Assembly: GCF_048269545.1 (NCBI RefSeq)
Contig: NZ_JBLXIJ010000001.1
Span: 620,001-684,000 of the forward strand
Length of the DNA: 64,000 bases
Source: Halpernia sp048269545
Lineage (GTDB): Bacteria > Bacteroidota > Bacteroidia > Flavobacteriales > Weeksellaceae
Direction of reading: 5' to 3'
This document shows positions 9,018 to 17,931 of the stretch, one piece after another. Position 1 is the stretch's first letter. Each line of letters starts with the position of its first letter. The notes beneath the pieces were generated by a model. That model saw only the letters and a program-made list of their open reading frames with translations, was not told the origin of the DNA and did no database searches. Made by a program: the position numbers and the translations under genes.

Positions 9018-9109
9018 AATTCTAAAATTTAGTATGAATTTTTAGATTGCATTCACAAATTTAATATTAATTTTTCGATTATACTCTAAAATTTTGTCTT
9101 AATTTTTCG
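9014..9109 (-). repeat. three tandem 32-bp imperfect repeats at the start of the DUF4143 ATPase gene
   Basis: Read on the minus strand, three consecutive units of exactly 32 bp run into the start codon: 9109-9078, 9077-9046 and 9045-9014. Each begins CGAAAAATTAA or CTAAAAATTCA and has AAATTT about 14-16 bases in. The last unit contains the ATG (9015-9017). An exact 32-bp period is about three helical turns and would place bound proteins on one face. Not a CRISPR array: units are contiguous, AT-rich and diverged. Confidence 0.6.
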
Positions 9110-9366
9110 GTTTTGGAATTAATAAACCTTCCAATTTAATTATTGAAAGATTTATTTTTATGAAAGTAAATATTCTTTTATTGTGTTGGAACTAAACTTC
9201 CGCTTTCCTTTTTTTTATCTTTATCCAATAAATTTTGGTCGATTTTTTCCAATATTTTCGGTTTAATTAAAGTTTCTAAATAGACTTTACAAAAATAATT
9301 ACTTAACCTAAATCAACGGATTTCGGTTTTTACGTTTGTAAATTTGTATCATAAAATATAAATAAA
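9110..9366. other. intergenic region before the pirin gene
   Basis: About 257 bp with no credible gene. It holds a TAAATTTG -7 box at 9339-9346, 20 bp before the pirin start. The rest is AT-rich with several T runs; no terminator or RNA structure was recognised. Confidence 0.5.
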
Positions 9367-10242
9367 ATGGCAACTAAAAAAGTAGAAATTTTAGTAGCTC
9401 CAAAACCAGCGCATTTTGTTGGCGACGGTTTTAGAGTTCACAATTTTATCCCAAGTGATGCACATTTGGATATGAAAAGAATGGATCCTTTTATAATGTT
9501 GGATTATAATTCTAAATTTAATTTTACACCAACAGAAAAACCACGTGGAGTGGGAGTTCATCCGCATCGTGGTTTTGAAACCGTAACAATTGCGTATCAA
9601 GGAAAAGTGGAACACCACGATTCTTCTGGCGGTGGCGGAATCATTGACCAAGGTGATGTGCAATGGATGACTGCAGCTTCTGGAGTTCTTCATAAAGAAT
9701 TTCATGAAACAGAATGGGCGAAAAAAGGTGGAATTTTTCAAATGGTGCAATTATGGATCAATCTTCCTGCGAAAGATAAAATGAGCAAACCGAAATATCA
9801 AGCAATTTCTAATTCTCAAATGCAAAATGTAGATTTAGAAGAAAATGGTTTTGTGGAAATAATTGCCGGAGAATTTAATGGAAAAAAAGGACCAGCTTTT
9901 ACTTTTAGTCCAGTAAATCTAATGAATGCAAAATTGAAAAAAGGCGGAAAAGTAGAATTTAATTTTCCAGCAAATTTTAATACGGCGGCTTTAGTTATTG
10001 AAGGAAATATTTTGATAAATGGAGCAGAAAAAGTTGCAACTGATCATTTTGCACTTTTTGAAAATGAAGGAGAAACTTTTACGATTGAAGCAACTGAAGA
10101 AAGTGTGGTTTTAATTTTGAGTGGTAAACCTTTAAGTGAACCAATTGCGCCACACGGACCTTTTGTAATGAATACACGAGAAGAAATCGTTCAAGCTTTC
10201 GCAGATTTTAACAATGGGAAATTCGGAGTTTTGGAAGATTAA
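9367..10242 (+). CDS. pirin-family protein
   Basis: 291-residue bicupin. The N-terminal cupin shows the pirin metal motif GVHPHRGFETVTIAYQGKVEHHDS (positions roughly 60-83, His/His/His/Glu ligands), then WMTAASGVLHKEFH. The C-terminal cupin ends GPFVMNTREEIVQAFADFNNGKFG, the family's signature end. Bacterial pirins include quercetin 2,3-dioxygenases and redox-linked regulators; which applies here is unknown. Normal length, preceded by a clear -7 box, and convergent with the antitoxin gene 8 bp away. Confidence 0.93.
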   Translation: MATKKVEILVAPKPAHFVGDGFRVHNFIPSDAHLDMKRMDPFIMLDYNSKFNFTPTEKPRGVGVHPHRGFETVTIAYQGKVEHHDSSGGGGIIDQGDVQWMTAASGVLHKEFHETEWAKKGGIFQMVQLWINLPAKDKMSKPKYQAISNSQMQNVDLEENGFVEIIAGEFNGKKGPAFTFSPVNLMNAKLKKGGKVEFNFPANFNTAALVIEGNILINGAEKVATDHFALFENEGETFTIEATEESVVLILSGKPLSEPIAPHGPFVMNTREEIVQAFADFNNGKFGVLED

Positions 10243-10250
10243 AGAACTTA

Positions 10251-11252
10251 TTACATTGCTTTTAAACCAAATGAATAAGAATAATCAATTATATTTTTTG
10301 ATAAATGATTTTCAATCCAAGAAGTTTCTTCGTGGCAAATTTTCACCACATCTTGTGGTTTTTTATTTTTAAAAAAATCTAATACAGATTGCATAGATTC
10401 TATTTCATCATTATTGAAAACATCTGGATTAAAATTTGCTTTAGCGGAAAATTTTTCGCCACTGTTTCCATTATTAAAATCCATATATTCAATTGAAATT
10501 TTATTTTCTGTTTCTGTTTTTTTGAAAATCATATCAAATTTTTCTGGGACATTACCGTATTGGATTGCTCTGTAAGATATTCCGGTAATAGATTTCCCTG
10601 TTTTTTTATAGTGCAAAAAATCAGTGTAAAACATTAATTTATTTAATGTTGTTTTTAAAGGATTTAATTTTTCCGAAAAAAATACAATTACATTTGTTGT
10701 TTTCTCCCAGTTTGGTATGGTGTAACCTGTATATTTTGTGGCTTTTTTTTCTCCAATGATATAATTGTTTACCGCTTCTTTTTGTATGTTTTCTCTTTCA
10801 AATTCTGAGATATCTTCTGTTTTTTTTATTAATTTTTTATATTCTTTTTCCGAAAAAATTTCTTTTTTTTCAATTAATAATTGATGAAAAACAGAAGTTT
10901 GATTCACCATTTTTATTGTAGTTCCGTTAGAAACACTTGGTATTTCTCCATTTTCGTAAAGTGAATATTGGTTTTCCCCAAAACCTAATAATTCTGACAT
11001 TTTTTTGGCAGACAAGCCATACTTTTTCCGGAGTGTAATGATTTCTTCTGTAAATGGAATATGAAATTTTTCTCTGTATTGATTATAAATTTGCGCAAAA
11101 TTAACTTCATCTAATTCTTTGCTTGTGAATTTTTCTTGAGAATCTTCACAAATGAATGTTTGGAAATCTACTTCGAAATCAATTTTTCTAAATTTGAAAC
11201 TTCTTTTTTCTGTAATTAGTTTCATTTCCTTGTTGGTAATTGGGCTTTTCAT
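10251..11252 (-). CDS. antitoxin with helix-turn-helix and Panacea (SocA/DUF4065) domain
   Basis: 333 residues when started at ATG 11252. N-terminal part: MKSPITNKEMKL and FQTFICEDSQEKFTSKELD, resembling an MqsA-type N-domain that has lost its zinc cysteines, then a helix-turn-helix (LRKKYGLSAKKMSELLGFG). The C-terminal half is a Panacea/DUF4065 domain (LNKLMFYTDFLHYKKTGKSI; YRAIQYGNVP). Panacea domains neutralise many unrelated toxins. Its start overlaps the stop of the upstream toxin by four bases (ATGA), the classic coupled toxin-antitoxin layout. A longer frame to 11309 would run deep into the toxin gene and is not needed. Confidence 0.85.
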   Translation of the reverse strand: MKSPITNKEMKLITEKRSFKFRKIDFEVDFQTFICEDSQEKFTSKELDEVNFAQIYNQYREKFHIPFTEEIITLRKKYGLSAKKMSELLGFGENQYSLYENGEIPSVSNGTTIKMVNQTSVFHQLLIEKKEIFSEKEYKKLIKKTEDISEFERENIQKEAVNNYIIGEKKATKYTGYTIPNWEKTTNVIVFFSEKLNPLKTTLNKLMFYTDFLHYKKTGKSITGISYRAIQYGNVPEKFDMIFKKTETENKISIEYMDFNNGNSGEKFSAKANFNPDVFNNDEIESMQSVLDFFKNKKPQDVVKICHEETSWIENHLSKNIIDYSYSFGLKAM

Positions 11253-11596
11253 AAAAATGATTTTAGAGGATAAGTCATAGAATGTTCTGCGATATGAAAA
11301 GAAATACAAATTACTTTACTTAATGGTATCGTAATTTTAATGTAAATTTCTTTTCCTTTTAGTTCTTTACCAAAAATCCACATTGGGTTTGTTCCGTATT
11401 CTGTGTTCTTTTCTGGCCCTTTGCAATAATCTTCTGGCTGCAAATTTTTTAAAACTTCTTCTCTTACTTTTGAGGTCAATTGCAATTCCAGATAAGTGTC
11501 GTGGTTTTTTTCTCTGTCGGCAAATAGAAAACCAAAAGTAGAACCATTGGCTTTCATTTCTTCTAAAAATGATTTTACTTCAGTTTTACTTGCCAT
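11249..11596 (-). CDS. MqsR-like toxin (RelE-superfamily mRNA interferase)
   Basis: 115 residues starting MASKTEVKSFL; an in-frame ATG 18 bases upstream is an alternative start. The C-terminal half (NPMWIFGKELKGKEIYIKIT followed by VICISFHIAEH) matches the last strands of MqsR, where VYLKITV and LIVSF occur at the same place. MqsR cuts mRNA independently of or at ribosomes. It is first in the operon, with the antitoxin second, as in mqsRA. Function is inferred from motif and context; catalytic residues were not verified. Confidence 0.75.
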   Translation of the reverse strand: MASKTEVKSFLEEMKANGSTFGFLFADREKNHDTYLELQLTSKVREEVLKNLQPEDYCKGPEKNTEYGTNPMWIFGKELKGKEIYIKITIPLSKVICISFHIAEHSMTYPLKSFL

Positions 11597-11634
11597 CTTA
11601 TTTTCCTTTTGCAAAATTACAAAAAATATTTTAA

Positions 11635-11691
11635 ATGATACTTTAAAGTATCATAAACAATTAAAATTGCAATTACATTACACTTTAAAGT
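11635..11691. promoter_or_regulatory. palindromic operators upstream of the toxin-antitoxin operon
   Basis: A perfect 20-bp palindrome, ATGATACTTTAAAGTATCAT, spans 11635-11654, 39 bp before the toxin start. A second copy of its core, ACTTTAAAGT, lies at 11682-11691. The centres are 42 bp apart, about four helical turns. The antitoxin carries a helix-turn-helix, so these are the likely autoregulatory sites; the second site lies towards the restriction enzyme gene's 3' end. Confidence 0.65.
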
Positions 11692-11770
11692 TCTTTATAT
11701 TCTATCATCTAATTTTCATTTCTCTCCACCAAAGCGATTTGTTCAGGTTCTATTTATTTATTTTTTGTCT

Positions 11771-14653
11771 TCACGAATTTTGCTCTACGAGCAAAATTTC
11801 TTCCGCACTCAAATCATACAATTGATACACAATTTCATTAATGCGGAAATCCAGATTATCACATCTTCTTTTGGCAATGTTTTTATCCATTTCGGTTTTG
11901 GCGTGTTGCTCTTCTTCTTTGGCTTTTAGCATTTGTTCTACCAATTTTACCAAATCATCGTGAAGATTTTGTTTTTCTGAAGTGATTTTTGGAATGGGAA
12001 GTTGCTCAACGTGAGATTTTTTTACTTGTGCTAAAACTTCACCTTTTTCTGGATTTATTTGTTGATAAAAAAAATCTGTTAATTTAGAATTTAAAACGCC
12101 TAAAATAAATTTGCAATTATTATTTTGCGGAATAACAATATTCAAATTGTCTCGAGCAATAATATTTTTACCAATTATGGTCGCAATTATTCTGTCTCCT
12201 GTTTGTCTAATAATTATTTTCTCATCTGCTTCAAAAATTTCTTTTTTTCGAGGTTCAGCCAACCATTCTCCATATTGAATCCAACTATTTTCGTCCCAGA
12301 AATTAATGTATTTATTCATTAAACTTCCTCTTAATAAAGGCAACCAATTTTCTCCAAAAGGTTTTTGGTGATTTACTTTTACAAAAGGTTTTTCTGTAAC
12401 TATTTCTCTTGTTTGTTTTGGATTTCCTTTGCCAACTTGAAATGGTTTTACACCAACTGTTGAAATTGAAATTTCTTTAATTGAATGAGAATTATTTTTA
12501 ATTTTATTAAACAATTCCGTTTCTTCTGGTTTTGCTAAAATATTAATGATTTTTCCGTCTTTTGCAAAATTATTCTGATTTAATGTTTGATAAAAAACTG
12601 CTTTTTCATTTTCAACTAAATCTATTGTGAAATTATTTTCCTTTTTTAAAGAATTTTTTTCAAAAATAATAACGTGTGTATCTACAACTGCATCAAAAAT
12701 ATGTTTTTTGCTGTGTAATATTTTTTGCCAAAGAAATTCATTAACCAAATATTTTCTAATGTTTGTAAATGTGATAGATTGCAACCAAGTATTTGGAATA
12801 ATAACGCCTAAAAAACCATTGGTAGAAATTAATTGATGGTATCTTTCTAAAAATAATAAATACAAATCATACTGATAATTTTGATGTTTATAAGTTGATT
12901 TAAAAAAATCTAAAAGAAATTTTTCAGAAATTTTCACATACGGCGGATTTCCCACAATTGCATCAAACCCACCATTAGAAAAAACTTTCGGGAACGCTTC
13001 CTGAAAACTAAACGGATTCAGTTTGCGCAATTCTTTTTGCCCAAAATCTAAAACACCGTCCATTATTTCCCAACCAATTAAGGAGTTTCCGCATTTTATA
13101 TTTCCAGACAAATCTGGCAATATTTTTTCTGCAAAAAGCACATTCATATCATTTGCAGTTGCCATTGTTTCATCTTCCAATAACTTTAAGAACAAAGAAA
13201 CTTGTGTCACTTCCGTTGCTTGTTGGTCGATGTCAATTCCGAAAACATTGTTGGTTAAAATCTGTTGTTTTTGCTTAATACTTAAAACAAATATTTGGTT
13301 TTCATTATCAAAAATACAACCTGCTTTTTTGGCTTCGTTTGGGTTTTCATTAAAATATTTTAAATGATAATCTAATAAAAATTCATAAACGCCAATCAGA
13401 AAACTTCCGCTTCCACACGCAATATCTGCAAAAGTGAGCGCAGAAATTTGTTTCGGAGTTTTGTTTGCAATCAATTTACCAATCGTGTTTTCTACAATAT
13501 AATCTACAATATATTTTGGCGTGTAAAAAACGCCACCTGCTTTTCGAACTTCGGGTTTTAACTCAATACTTGCTTTTCCATTTTCAATGATAATTATTTT
13601 TCCTAAAAACCGTTCATAGATATTTCCTAAAATATGAATGGGGAAATAATTAAAATCATACGGCGTATTTGTATGGTCTAAATCTGTGCAAATACTGCGA
13701 AATAGTTCTTCATTTGCCCCCTGAAAATCATCATCTATAAAATGTTTTTTAAAAATAATACCGTTGTATTTTGCATCAAATCTTTTGCAGGTTTCTACAA
13801 ATTTTTGCCAAGGAAATTGCGCTGTTGCAATATGATGCATTACATCATCTGGTTCTATTTGTTTGTCTTCCAAAAAGCGCATAAAAACCAATCGGTCAAT
13901 GGTTCTTTGCGTTGCTTCTGTGAGTTCATAATCTTCCAAATTGGGATTATTTTGGTAGAAAGCAAGAGCGAGATTTTTGCGGATTTCATCGATGTATTCT
14001 AAAAAATCTTCATCAATTGGTTTGAATTTTCCGCCAAAAAGTTTCAATTGTTTTCCGCTTACTTTTGGCTTGGGAAGTTGCTCAATATAATTGCGAAGTT
14101 TCCCTTCCGCAACTGCTTCTCTGGAAAATAAAAAATAGATTTCTGCAAATTTTTCTTCGTCTAAAAAATCTTGGTAGTTGTAATATTTTATTTGATTTTG
14201 CAGAATGGTTTCAAAATCTGGTTTGAAACGACAATCGATTATTACAAATTCTTGAAAATCGGTAAGAATAGAAATTCCGGTTTGGGAATTCCAACCGTAT
14301 TTAGCGGTTTGAAAATAGTCGTTTCTATTTTGTCTTAAAAGCCGGGAAGGTTTTTTGGCTTCTACAAAAAATTGGGTTTGCTTGTAATTTGGTGCAAGAG
14401 AAAAAGCATAATCTGCTCTTTTCTGACTTTGCATTCCTTCTTGTCTTTGAGGTTTTTCAACTTTTACTTCTTGCTCGAAAGGATTTTTTTGGAAATTGTG
14501 CGTTACATCCCAATCGAGAAGTGTAAAAAATTTATCTATAAAATCTTGTCTAACTTCCGCTTCTGCATATTTGGGAGAAACGTAATAATCTTCGTTACTT
14601 TTAAAATCTTTTATTAATAATTTTACTTCATCAAACGCAGATTGAAAACTCAT
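11771..14653 (-). CDS. type IIG restriction-modification enzyme (Eco57I-like, nuclease and N6-adenine methylase in one chain)
   Basis: 960 residues. N-terminal nuclease of PD-(D/E)xK type: RADYAF (Asp81) and FFVEAKKP (Glu98, Lys100). A helical linker follows, then the methylase with motif I ADIACGSGSF (about 409-418), FGIDIDQQATEV, and the catalytic NPPY at 569-572. The C-terminal third, with LPLLRGSLMNKYIN, RQTGDRIIATI and NSKLTDFFYQ, is a TaqI-like target-recognition domain. Such enzymes methylate one strand and cut at a distance from the site. The gene is intact and stands alone with no separate S subunit, next to the toxin-antitoxin pair. Recognition sequence cannot be read from sequence by eye. 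Confidence 0.92.
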   Translation of the reverse strand: MSFQSAFDEVKLLIKDFKSNEDYYVSPKYAEAEVRQDFIDKFFTLLDWDVTHNFQKNPFEQEVKVEKPQRQEGMQSQKRADYAFSLAPNYKQTQFFVEAKKPSRLLRQNRNDYFQTAKYGWNSQTGISILTDFQEFVIIDCRFKPDFETILQNQIKYYNYQDFLDEEKFAEIYFLFSREAVAEGKLRNYIEQLPKPKVSGKQLKLFGGKFKPIDEDFLEYIDEIRKNLALAFYQNNPNLEDYELTEATQRTIDRLVFMRFLEDKQIEPDDVMHHIATAQFPWQKFVETCKRFDAKYNGIIFKKHFIDDDFQGANEELFRSICTDLDHTNTPYDFNYFPIHILGNIYERFLGKIIIIENGKASIELKPEVRKAGGVFYTPKYIVDYIVENTIGKLIANKTPKQISALTFADIACGSGSFLIGVYEFLLDYHLKYFNENPNEAKKAGCIFDNENQIFVLSIKQKQQILTNNVFGIDIDQQATEVTQVSLFLKLLEDETMATANDMNVLFAEKILPDLSGNIKCGNSLIGWEIMDGVLDFGQKELRKLNPFSFQEAFPKVFSNGGFDAIVGNPPYVKISEKFLLDFFKSTYKHQNYQYDLYLLFLERYHQLISTNGFLGVIIPNTWLQSITFTNIRKYLVNEFLWQKILHSKKHIFDAVVDTHVIIFEKNSLKKENNFTIDLVENEKAVFYQTLNQNNFAKDGKIINILAKPEETELFNKIKNNSHSIKEISISTVGVKPFQVGKGNPKQTREIVTEKPFVKVNHQKPFGENWLPLLRGSLMNKYINFWDENSWIQYGEWLAEPRKKEIFEADEKIIIRQTGDRIIATIIGKNIIARDNLNIVIPQNNNCKFILGVLNSKLTDFFYQQINPEKGEVLAQVKKSHVEQLPIPKITSEKQNLHDDLVKLVEQMLKAKEEEQHAKTEMDKNIAKRRCDNLDFRINEIVYQLYDLSAEEILLVEQNS

Positions 14654-14791
14654 GGAAATTTTCTTTAAAAATACAAATTAAAACAGAAAAGACAAATAGA
14701 GAAAAGTTTTGAATTTTAAAAAAGAAAGAACAAATTTGTTCTCGAAAATTCAGAAAAGGAAATTCAACTTTTAAAGAAATTTTTAATAAAC

Positions 14792-14821
14792 AAAAAAATC
14801 CCTCTCAAAAGAAAGGGATTT
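14792..14821 (-). terminator. intrinsic terminator of aconitase
   Basis: Read on the minus strand, AAATCCC and GGGATTT (14796-14802 and 14815-14821) form a stem followed by a run of T. It lies 24 bp past the aconitase stop codon. The stretch 14654-14791 between it and the restriction gene start holds no gene. Confidence 0.75.
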
Positions 14822-14844
14822 CAAGAAAATATTTTTTAAAAAAA

Positions 14845-17121
14845 CTATGCGTTTCTCGCGGCTTCTTTTGCAATTAAGTTTAATGCAGAACCCGCTCTGA
14901 ACCAATCAATTTGCGCATCATTGTAAGTATGATTGGTTACAATAATATCAGAACTTCCATCTTTATGTTGAAATTCTAAGTGTAATTGTTTACCTACTGA
15001 AAATTGATCTAAATCTAAGAAATTCACAGTATCATCTTCTTGGATTTTATTGTAATCTTCTTCATTAGCGAAAGTTAAACCAAGCATTCCTTGTTTTTTT
15101 AAATTTGTTTCGTGGATTCTAGCAAAAGATTTTACCAAAACTGCCATTACACCCAAATGTCGCGGTTCCATTGCAGCGTGTTCTCTGGAAGAACCTTCTC
15201 CGTAATTGTGATCTCCTACAACAATAGTTGGAACTCCGGCTGCTTTGTAAGCTCTTGCAACTGCAGGAACTTCGCCGTATTCTCCAGTTAATTCGTTTTT
15301 AACTTTATTGGTTTCCATGTTGTAAGCGTTTATGGCGCCAATTAACATATTATTGGAAATATTATCCAAATGACCGCGGTATTTTAACCAAGGTCCCGCC
15401 ATAGAAATATGATCGGTTGTACATTTTCCAAAAGCCTTAATTAAAACTTTAGCATTTGTAATATTTTTTCCGTCCCACGCTTTGAATGGCGACAACAATT
15501 GTAAACGATCAGAATTGGGATTTACATTTATTTGCACCGAAGAACCGTCGTGTGATGGTTCTTGATAACCATTATCTCCAACTGCAAAACCTTTTGGAGG
15601 AAGTTCTTTTCCAGAAGGTTCATTTAATTTTATTTGTTCGCCACTTTCGTTTGTTAAAGTGTCGGTAATTGGATTAAAATCTAATCTACCTGCGATTGCG
15701 ATTGCTGCAACTAATTCTGGTGAAGCAACGAAAGCATTTGTATTAGGATTTCCGTCGGCTCTTTTTGCGAAATTTCTGTTAAATGAATGAATGATAGAAT
15801 TTTTTTCACCTTTTTCTGCGCCTTCTCTGTCCCATTGTCCGATACAAGGTCCACAAGCATTTGTAAAGATTCTTGCGTTTTCAAATTTTCTAAAAGAATC
15901 TAAAAAACCATCTCTTTCTGCTGTAAATCTCACTTGTTCAGAACCAGGATTTATACCTAAAATTGCTTTTGGTTTTACACCTTTTGCAACGGCATCTTCC
16001 ACAACAGAAGCTGCTCTGGATAAATCCTCATAAGAAGAATTGGTACAAGAACCAATTAAAGCCCATTCAATATTTATTGGCCAATCATTTGCGATTGCTT
16101 TATCGTGAAATTCTGCAACAGGAGTTGCTAAATCTGGTGTAAAAGGACCATTTAAATGTGGCGTTAAAGTATTTAAATCAATTTCAATGACTTCATCAAA
16201 ATATTTTTTTGGATTTGCGTAAACTTCTGTATCTCCAGTTAAATGTTCTGCAATTTTATCTGCTGCATCTACAACGTCTTGTCTTCCAGTTGCAGAAAGA
16301 TATCTGCGCATCGAATCATCGTAACCAAAAGTTGAAGTAGTTGCGCCAATTTCTGCACCCATATTACAAATTGTTCCTTTTCCAGTAGCGGAAAGTGAAG
16401 TTGCTCCTTCGCCAAAATATTCTACGATACAGCCAGTTCCACCTTTTACAGTTAGAATTCCAGCAACTTTTAAAATTATATCTTTTGCTGAAGTCCAGCC
16501 GTTTAATCTTCCGGTTAATTTTATACCAATTAATTTTGGCATTTTTAATTCCCACGGCATTCCTGCCATTACATCTACAGCATCTGCGCCACCAACTCCA
16601 ATTGCAACCATTCCAAGTCCACCTGCATTTACAGTGTGAGAATCTGTTCCAATCATCATTCCGCCTGGAAATGCGTAATTTTCTAAAACCACTTGATGGA
16701 TAATTCCTGCGCCTGGTTTCCAAAAACCAATGCCATATTTATCACAAACAGAACTTAAAAAATTAAAAACTTCTGAATTTTTATTCAATGATTCTTGTAA
16801 ATCTTTTTCTGCACCCACTTTCGCCTGAATTAAATGATCCGCGTGAGCTGTAGAAGGAACTGCTACTTTTGCTTTTCCTGCTTGCATAAATTGCAATAAA
16901 GCCATTTGTGCAGTTGCGTCTTGCATAGCAACTCTGTCTGGAGCGAAATCCACATAAGAATTTCCGCGTGCAAAACTTTGAGTTGCGCCACCTTCCCAAA
17001 GGTGAGAATAAAGAATTTTTTCTGCAAGTGTAAGTGGTTTTCCAACGGCGATTCTTGCAGTTGCAATACGCTCTGGATAACGTTCATACACTTTTTTAAT
17101 CATGTCAATGTCAAAAGTCAT
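14845..17121 (-). CDS. aconitate hydratase (mitochondrial-type aconitase)
   Basis: TCA-cycle enzyme interconverting citrate and isocitrate through a [4Fe-4S] cluster. 758 residues, the length of the mitochondrial-type family. Cluster cysteines are in ALIGSCTNSS and NACGPCIGQW; other landmarks are GTDSHTVNAGGLGM, CTTDHISMAGPWLKYRGHL and GEGSSREHAAMEPRHLG. The start is ATG 17121, with a TAAATTTG -7 box on the minus strand at 17153-17160. Several long antisense frames within the gene come from its codon composition and are shadows. Confidence 0.97.
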   Translation of the reverse strand: MTFDIDMIKKVYERYPERIATARIAVGKPLTLAEKILYSHLWEGGATQSFARGNSYVDFAPDRVAMQDATAQMALLQFMQAGKAKVAVPSTAHADHLIQAKVGAEKDLQESLNKNSEVFNFLSSVCDKYGIGFWKPGAGIIHQVVLENYAFPGGMMIGTDSHTVNAGGLGMVAIGVGGADAVDVMAGMPWELKMPKLIGIKLTGRLNGWTSAKDIILKVAGILTVKGGTGCIVEYFGEGATSLSATGKGTICNMGAEIGATTSTFGYDDSMRRYLSATGRQDVVDAADKIAEHLTGDTEVYANPKKYFDEVIEIDLNTLTPHLNGPFTPDLATPVAEFHDKAIANDWPINIEWALIGSCTNSSYEDLSRAASVVEDAVAKGVKPKAILGINPGSEQVRFTAERDGFLDSFRKFENARIFTNACGPCIGQWDREGAEKGEKNSIIHSFNRNFAKRADGNPNTNAFVASPELVAAIAIAGRLDFNPITDTLTNESGEQIKLNEPSGKELPPKGFAVGDNGYQEPSHDGSSVQINVNPNSDRLQLLSPFKAWDGKNITNAKVLIKAFGKCTTDHISMAGPWLKYRGHLDNISNNMLIGAINAYNMETNKVKNELTGEYGEVPAVARAYKAAGVPTIVVGDHNYGEGSSREHAAMEPRHLGVMAVLVKSFARIHETNLKKQGMLGLTFANEEDYNKIQEDDTVNFLDLDQFSVGKQLHLEFQHKDGSSDIIVTNHTYNDAQIDWFRAGSALNLIAKEAARNA

Positions 17122-17219
17122 ATGTTGTTTTTTATCTTAATTTTTTGAAGTTCAAATTTAAGAAATTAAAAATGGATAATCATAAAATTATATTTAGATT
17201 AAAGATTTTGATAATAATT

Positions 17220-17524
17220 CTAATCTATAATTTGATTTCCAAGATATTTTAATTTTAATTCTACATTTTTAAATATAAATTTTTTCTCTCTATAACTGTC
17301 TAAAATATATTGTTTTAAATTTAAAATAGATTCTCTATATTGTGTGTTTCATAATCAAAACGTTCGTGTTTTACTTGCTCTTTTTTCAGAAGATTTCAAC
17401 CTTTTATAATCTCTTGTAGCATATCGAGCATCACCAATTCTTTAATGTTTGTTTTCTGAAATTTTTTATGCTTTCGCTTTTCCAGCTCTTCACAATAATC
17501 TACAAGTTTTATTACTTCTGGTTC
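17220..17524 (-). pseudogene. decayed coding remnant, family uncertain
   Basis: In the roughly 500-bp gap upstream of aconitase, the minus strand keeps protein-like stretches. One frame (17524 to 17321) reads EPEVIKLVDYCEELEKRKHK and continues to QEIIKG, a TGA stop, then KHERFDYETHNIENLF. A second frame (17342 to 17220) takes over with QYRESILNLKQYILDSYREK and ends GNQIID before TAG. One nonsense codon and one frameshift would account for the break. There is no start codon. The charged, coiled-coil-like first part faintly recalls the conserved helix of type I restriction HsdS subunits, but this is weak. Confidence 0.3.
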
Positions 17525-17634
17525 TTAATTATAAAATTATCAACATAACATTCAAATTAGAGACAAAAAAGAGTTTTTATGTTTAAAGAATTAAATTAAT
17601 TCTTAAAAATTAATATATTTACTAAAAAATAATT

Positions 17635-17931
17635 ATGGAAAATTACAGCAATCCTTCTCCAGTCAATCCCAATGCAGTGCCACCAAAAACTTGGTTAGTA
17701 GAATCTATTTTAGTCACAATTTTTTGTTGTCAAATCTTAGGAATTATCAGTATAATTTATGCTGCAGGTGTAGAATCAAAATTTTATCGTGGTGATGTTG
17801 CAGGAGCAGAAAGTGCCTCTCGAACTGCAAAAACTTTAGTTATTGTAAGTGTTGGAACTGGTTTACTAAGTGTTATATTATTTATGGCATTTGGAGGAAT
17901 GGCAATTCTTAGTGGTTTGATTAATAGATAA
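17635..17931 (+). CDS. CD225/dispanin-family membrane protein
   Basis: 98 residues: a Pro/Asn-rich cytoplasmic start, PPKTWLVESILVTIFCCQIL (first intramembrane segment with the conserved CC), the linker GVESKFYRGDVAGAESASRT and a second helix (IVSVGTGLLSVILFMAFGG). This matches the CD225 (interferon-induced transmembrane-like) fold, common in bacteria with unknown role. It overlaps the DUF2752 gene by one base (TAATG), a frequent pairing. Confidence 0.85.
   Translation: MENYSNPSPVNPNAVPPKTWLVESILVTIFCCQILGIISIIYAAGVESKFYRGDVAGAESASRTAKTLVIVSVGTGLLSVILFMAFGGMAILSGLINR

Noticed and set aside
9014..9109. Possible mini CRISPR array
   Set aside because: Repeats are contiguous with no spacers, diverged and AT-rich; no cas genes in the window.
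15486..17148. Several open frames on both strands within aconitase (for example 16364-16723 minus and 16395-16703 plus)
   Set aside because: They lie inside a full-length, well-conserved aconitase and encode Arg/Cys- or Leu-rich nonsense; composition shadows.
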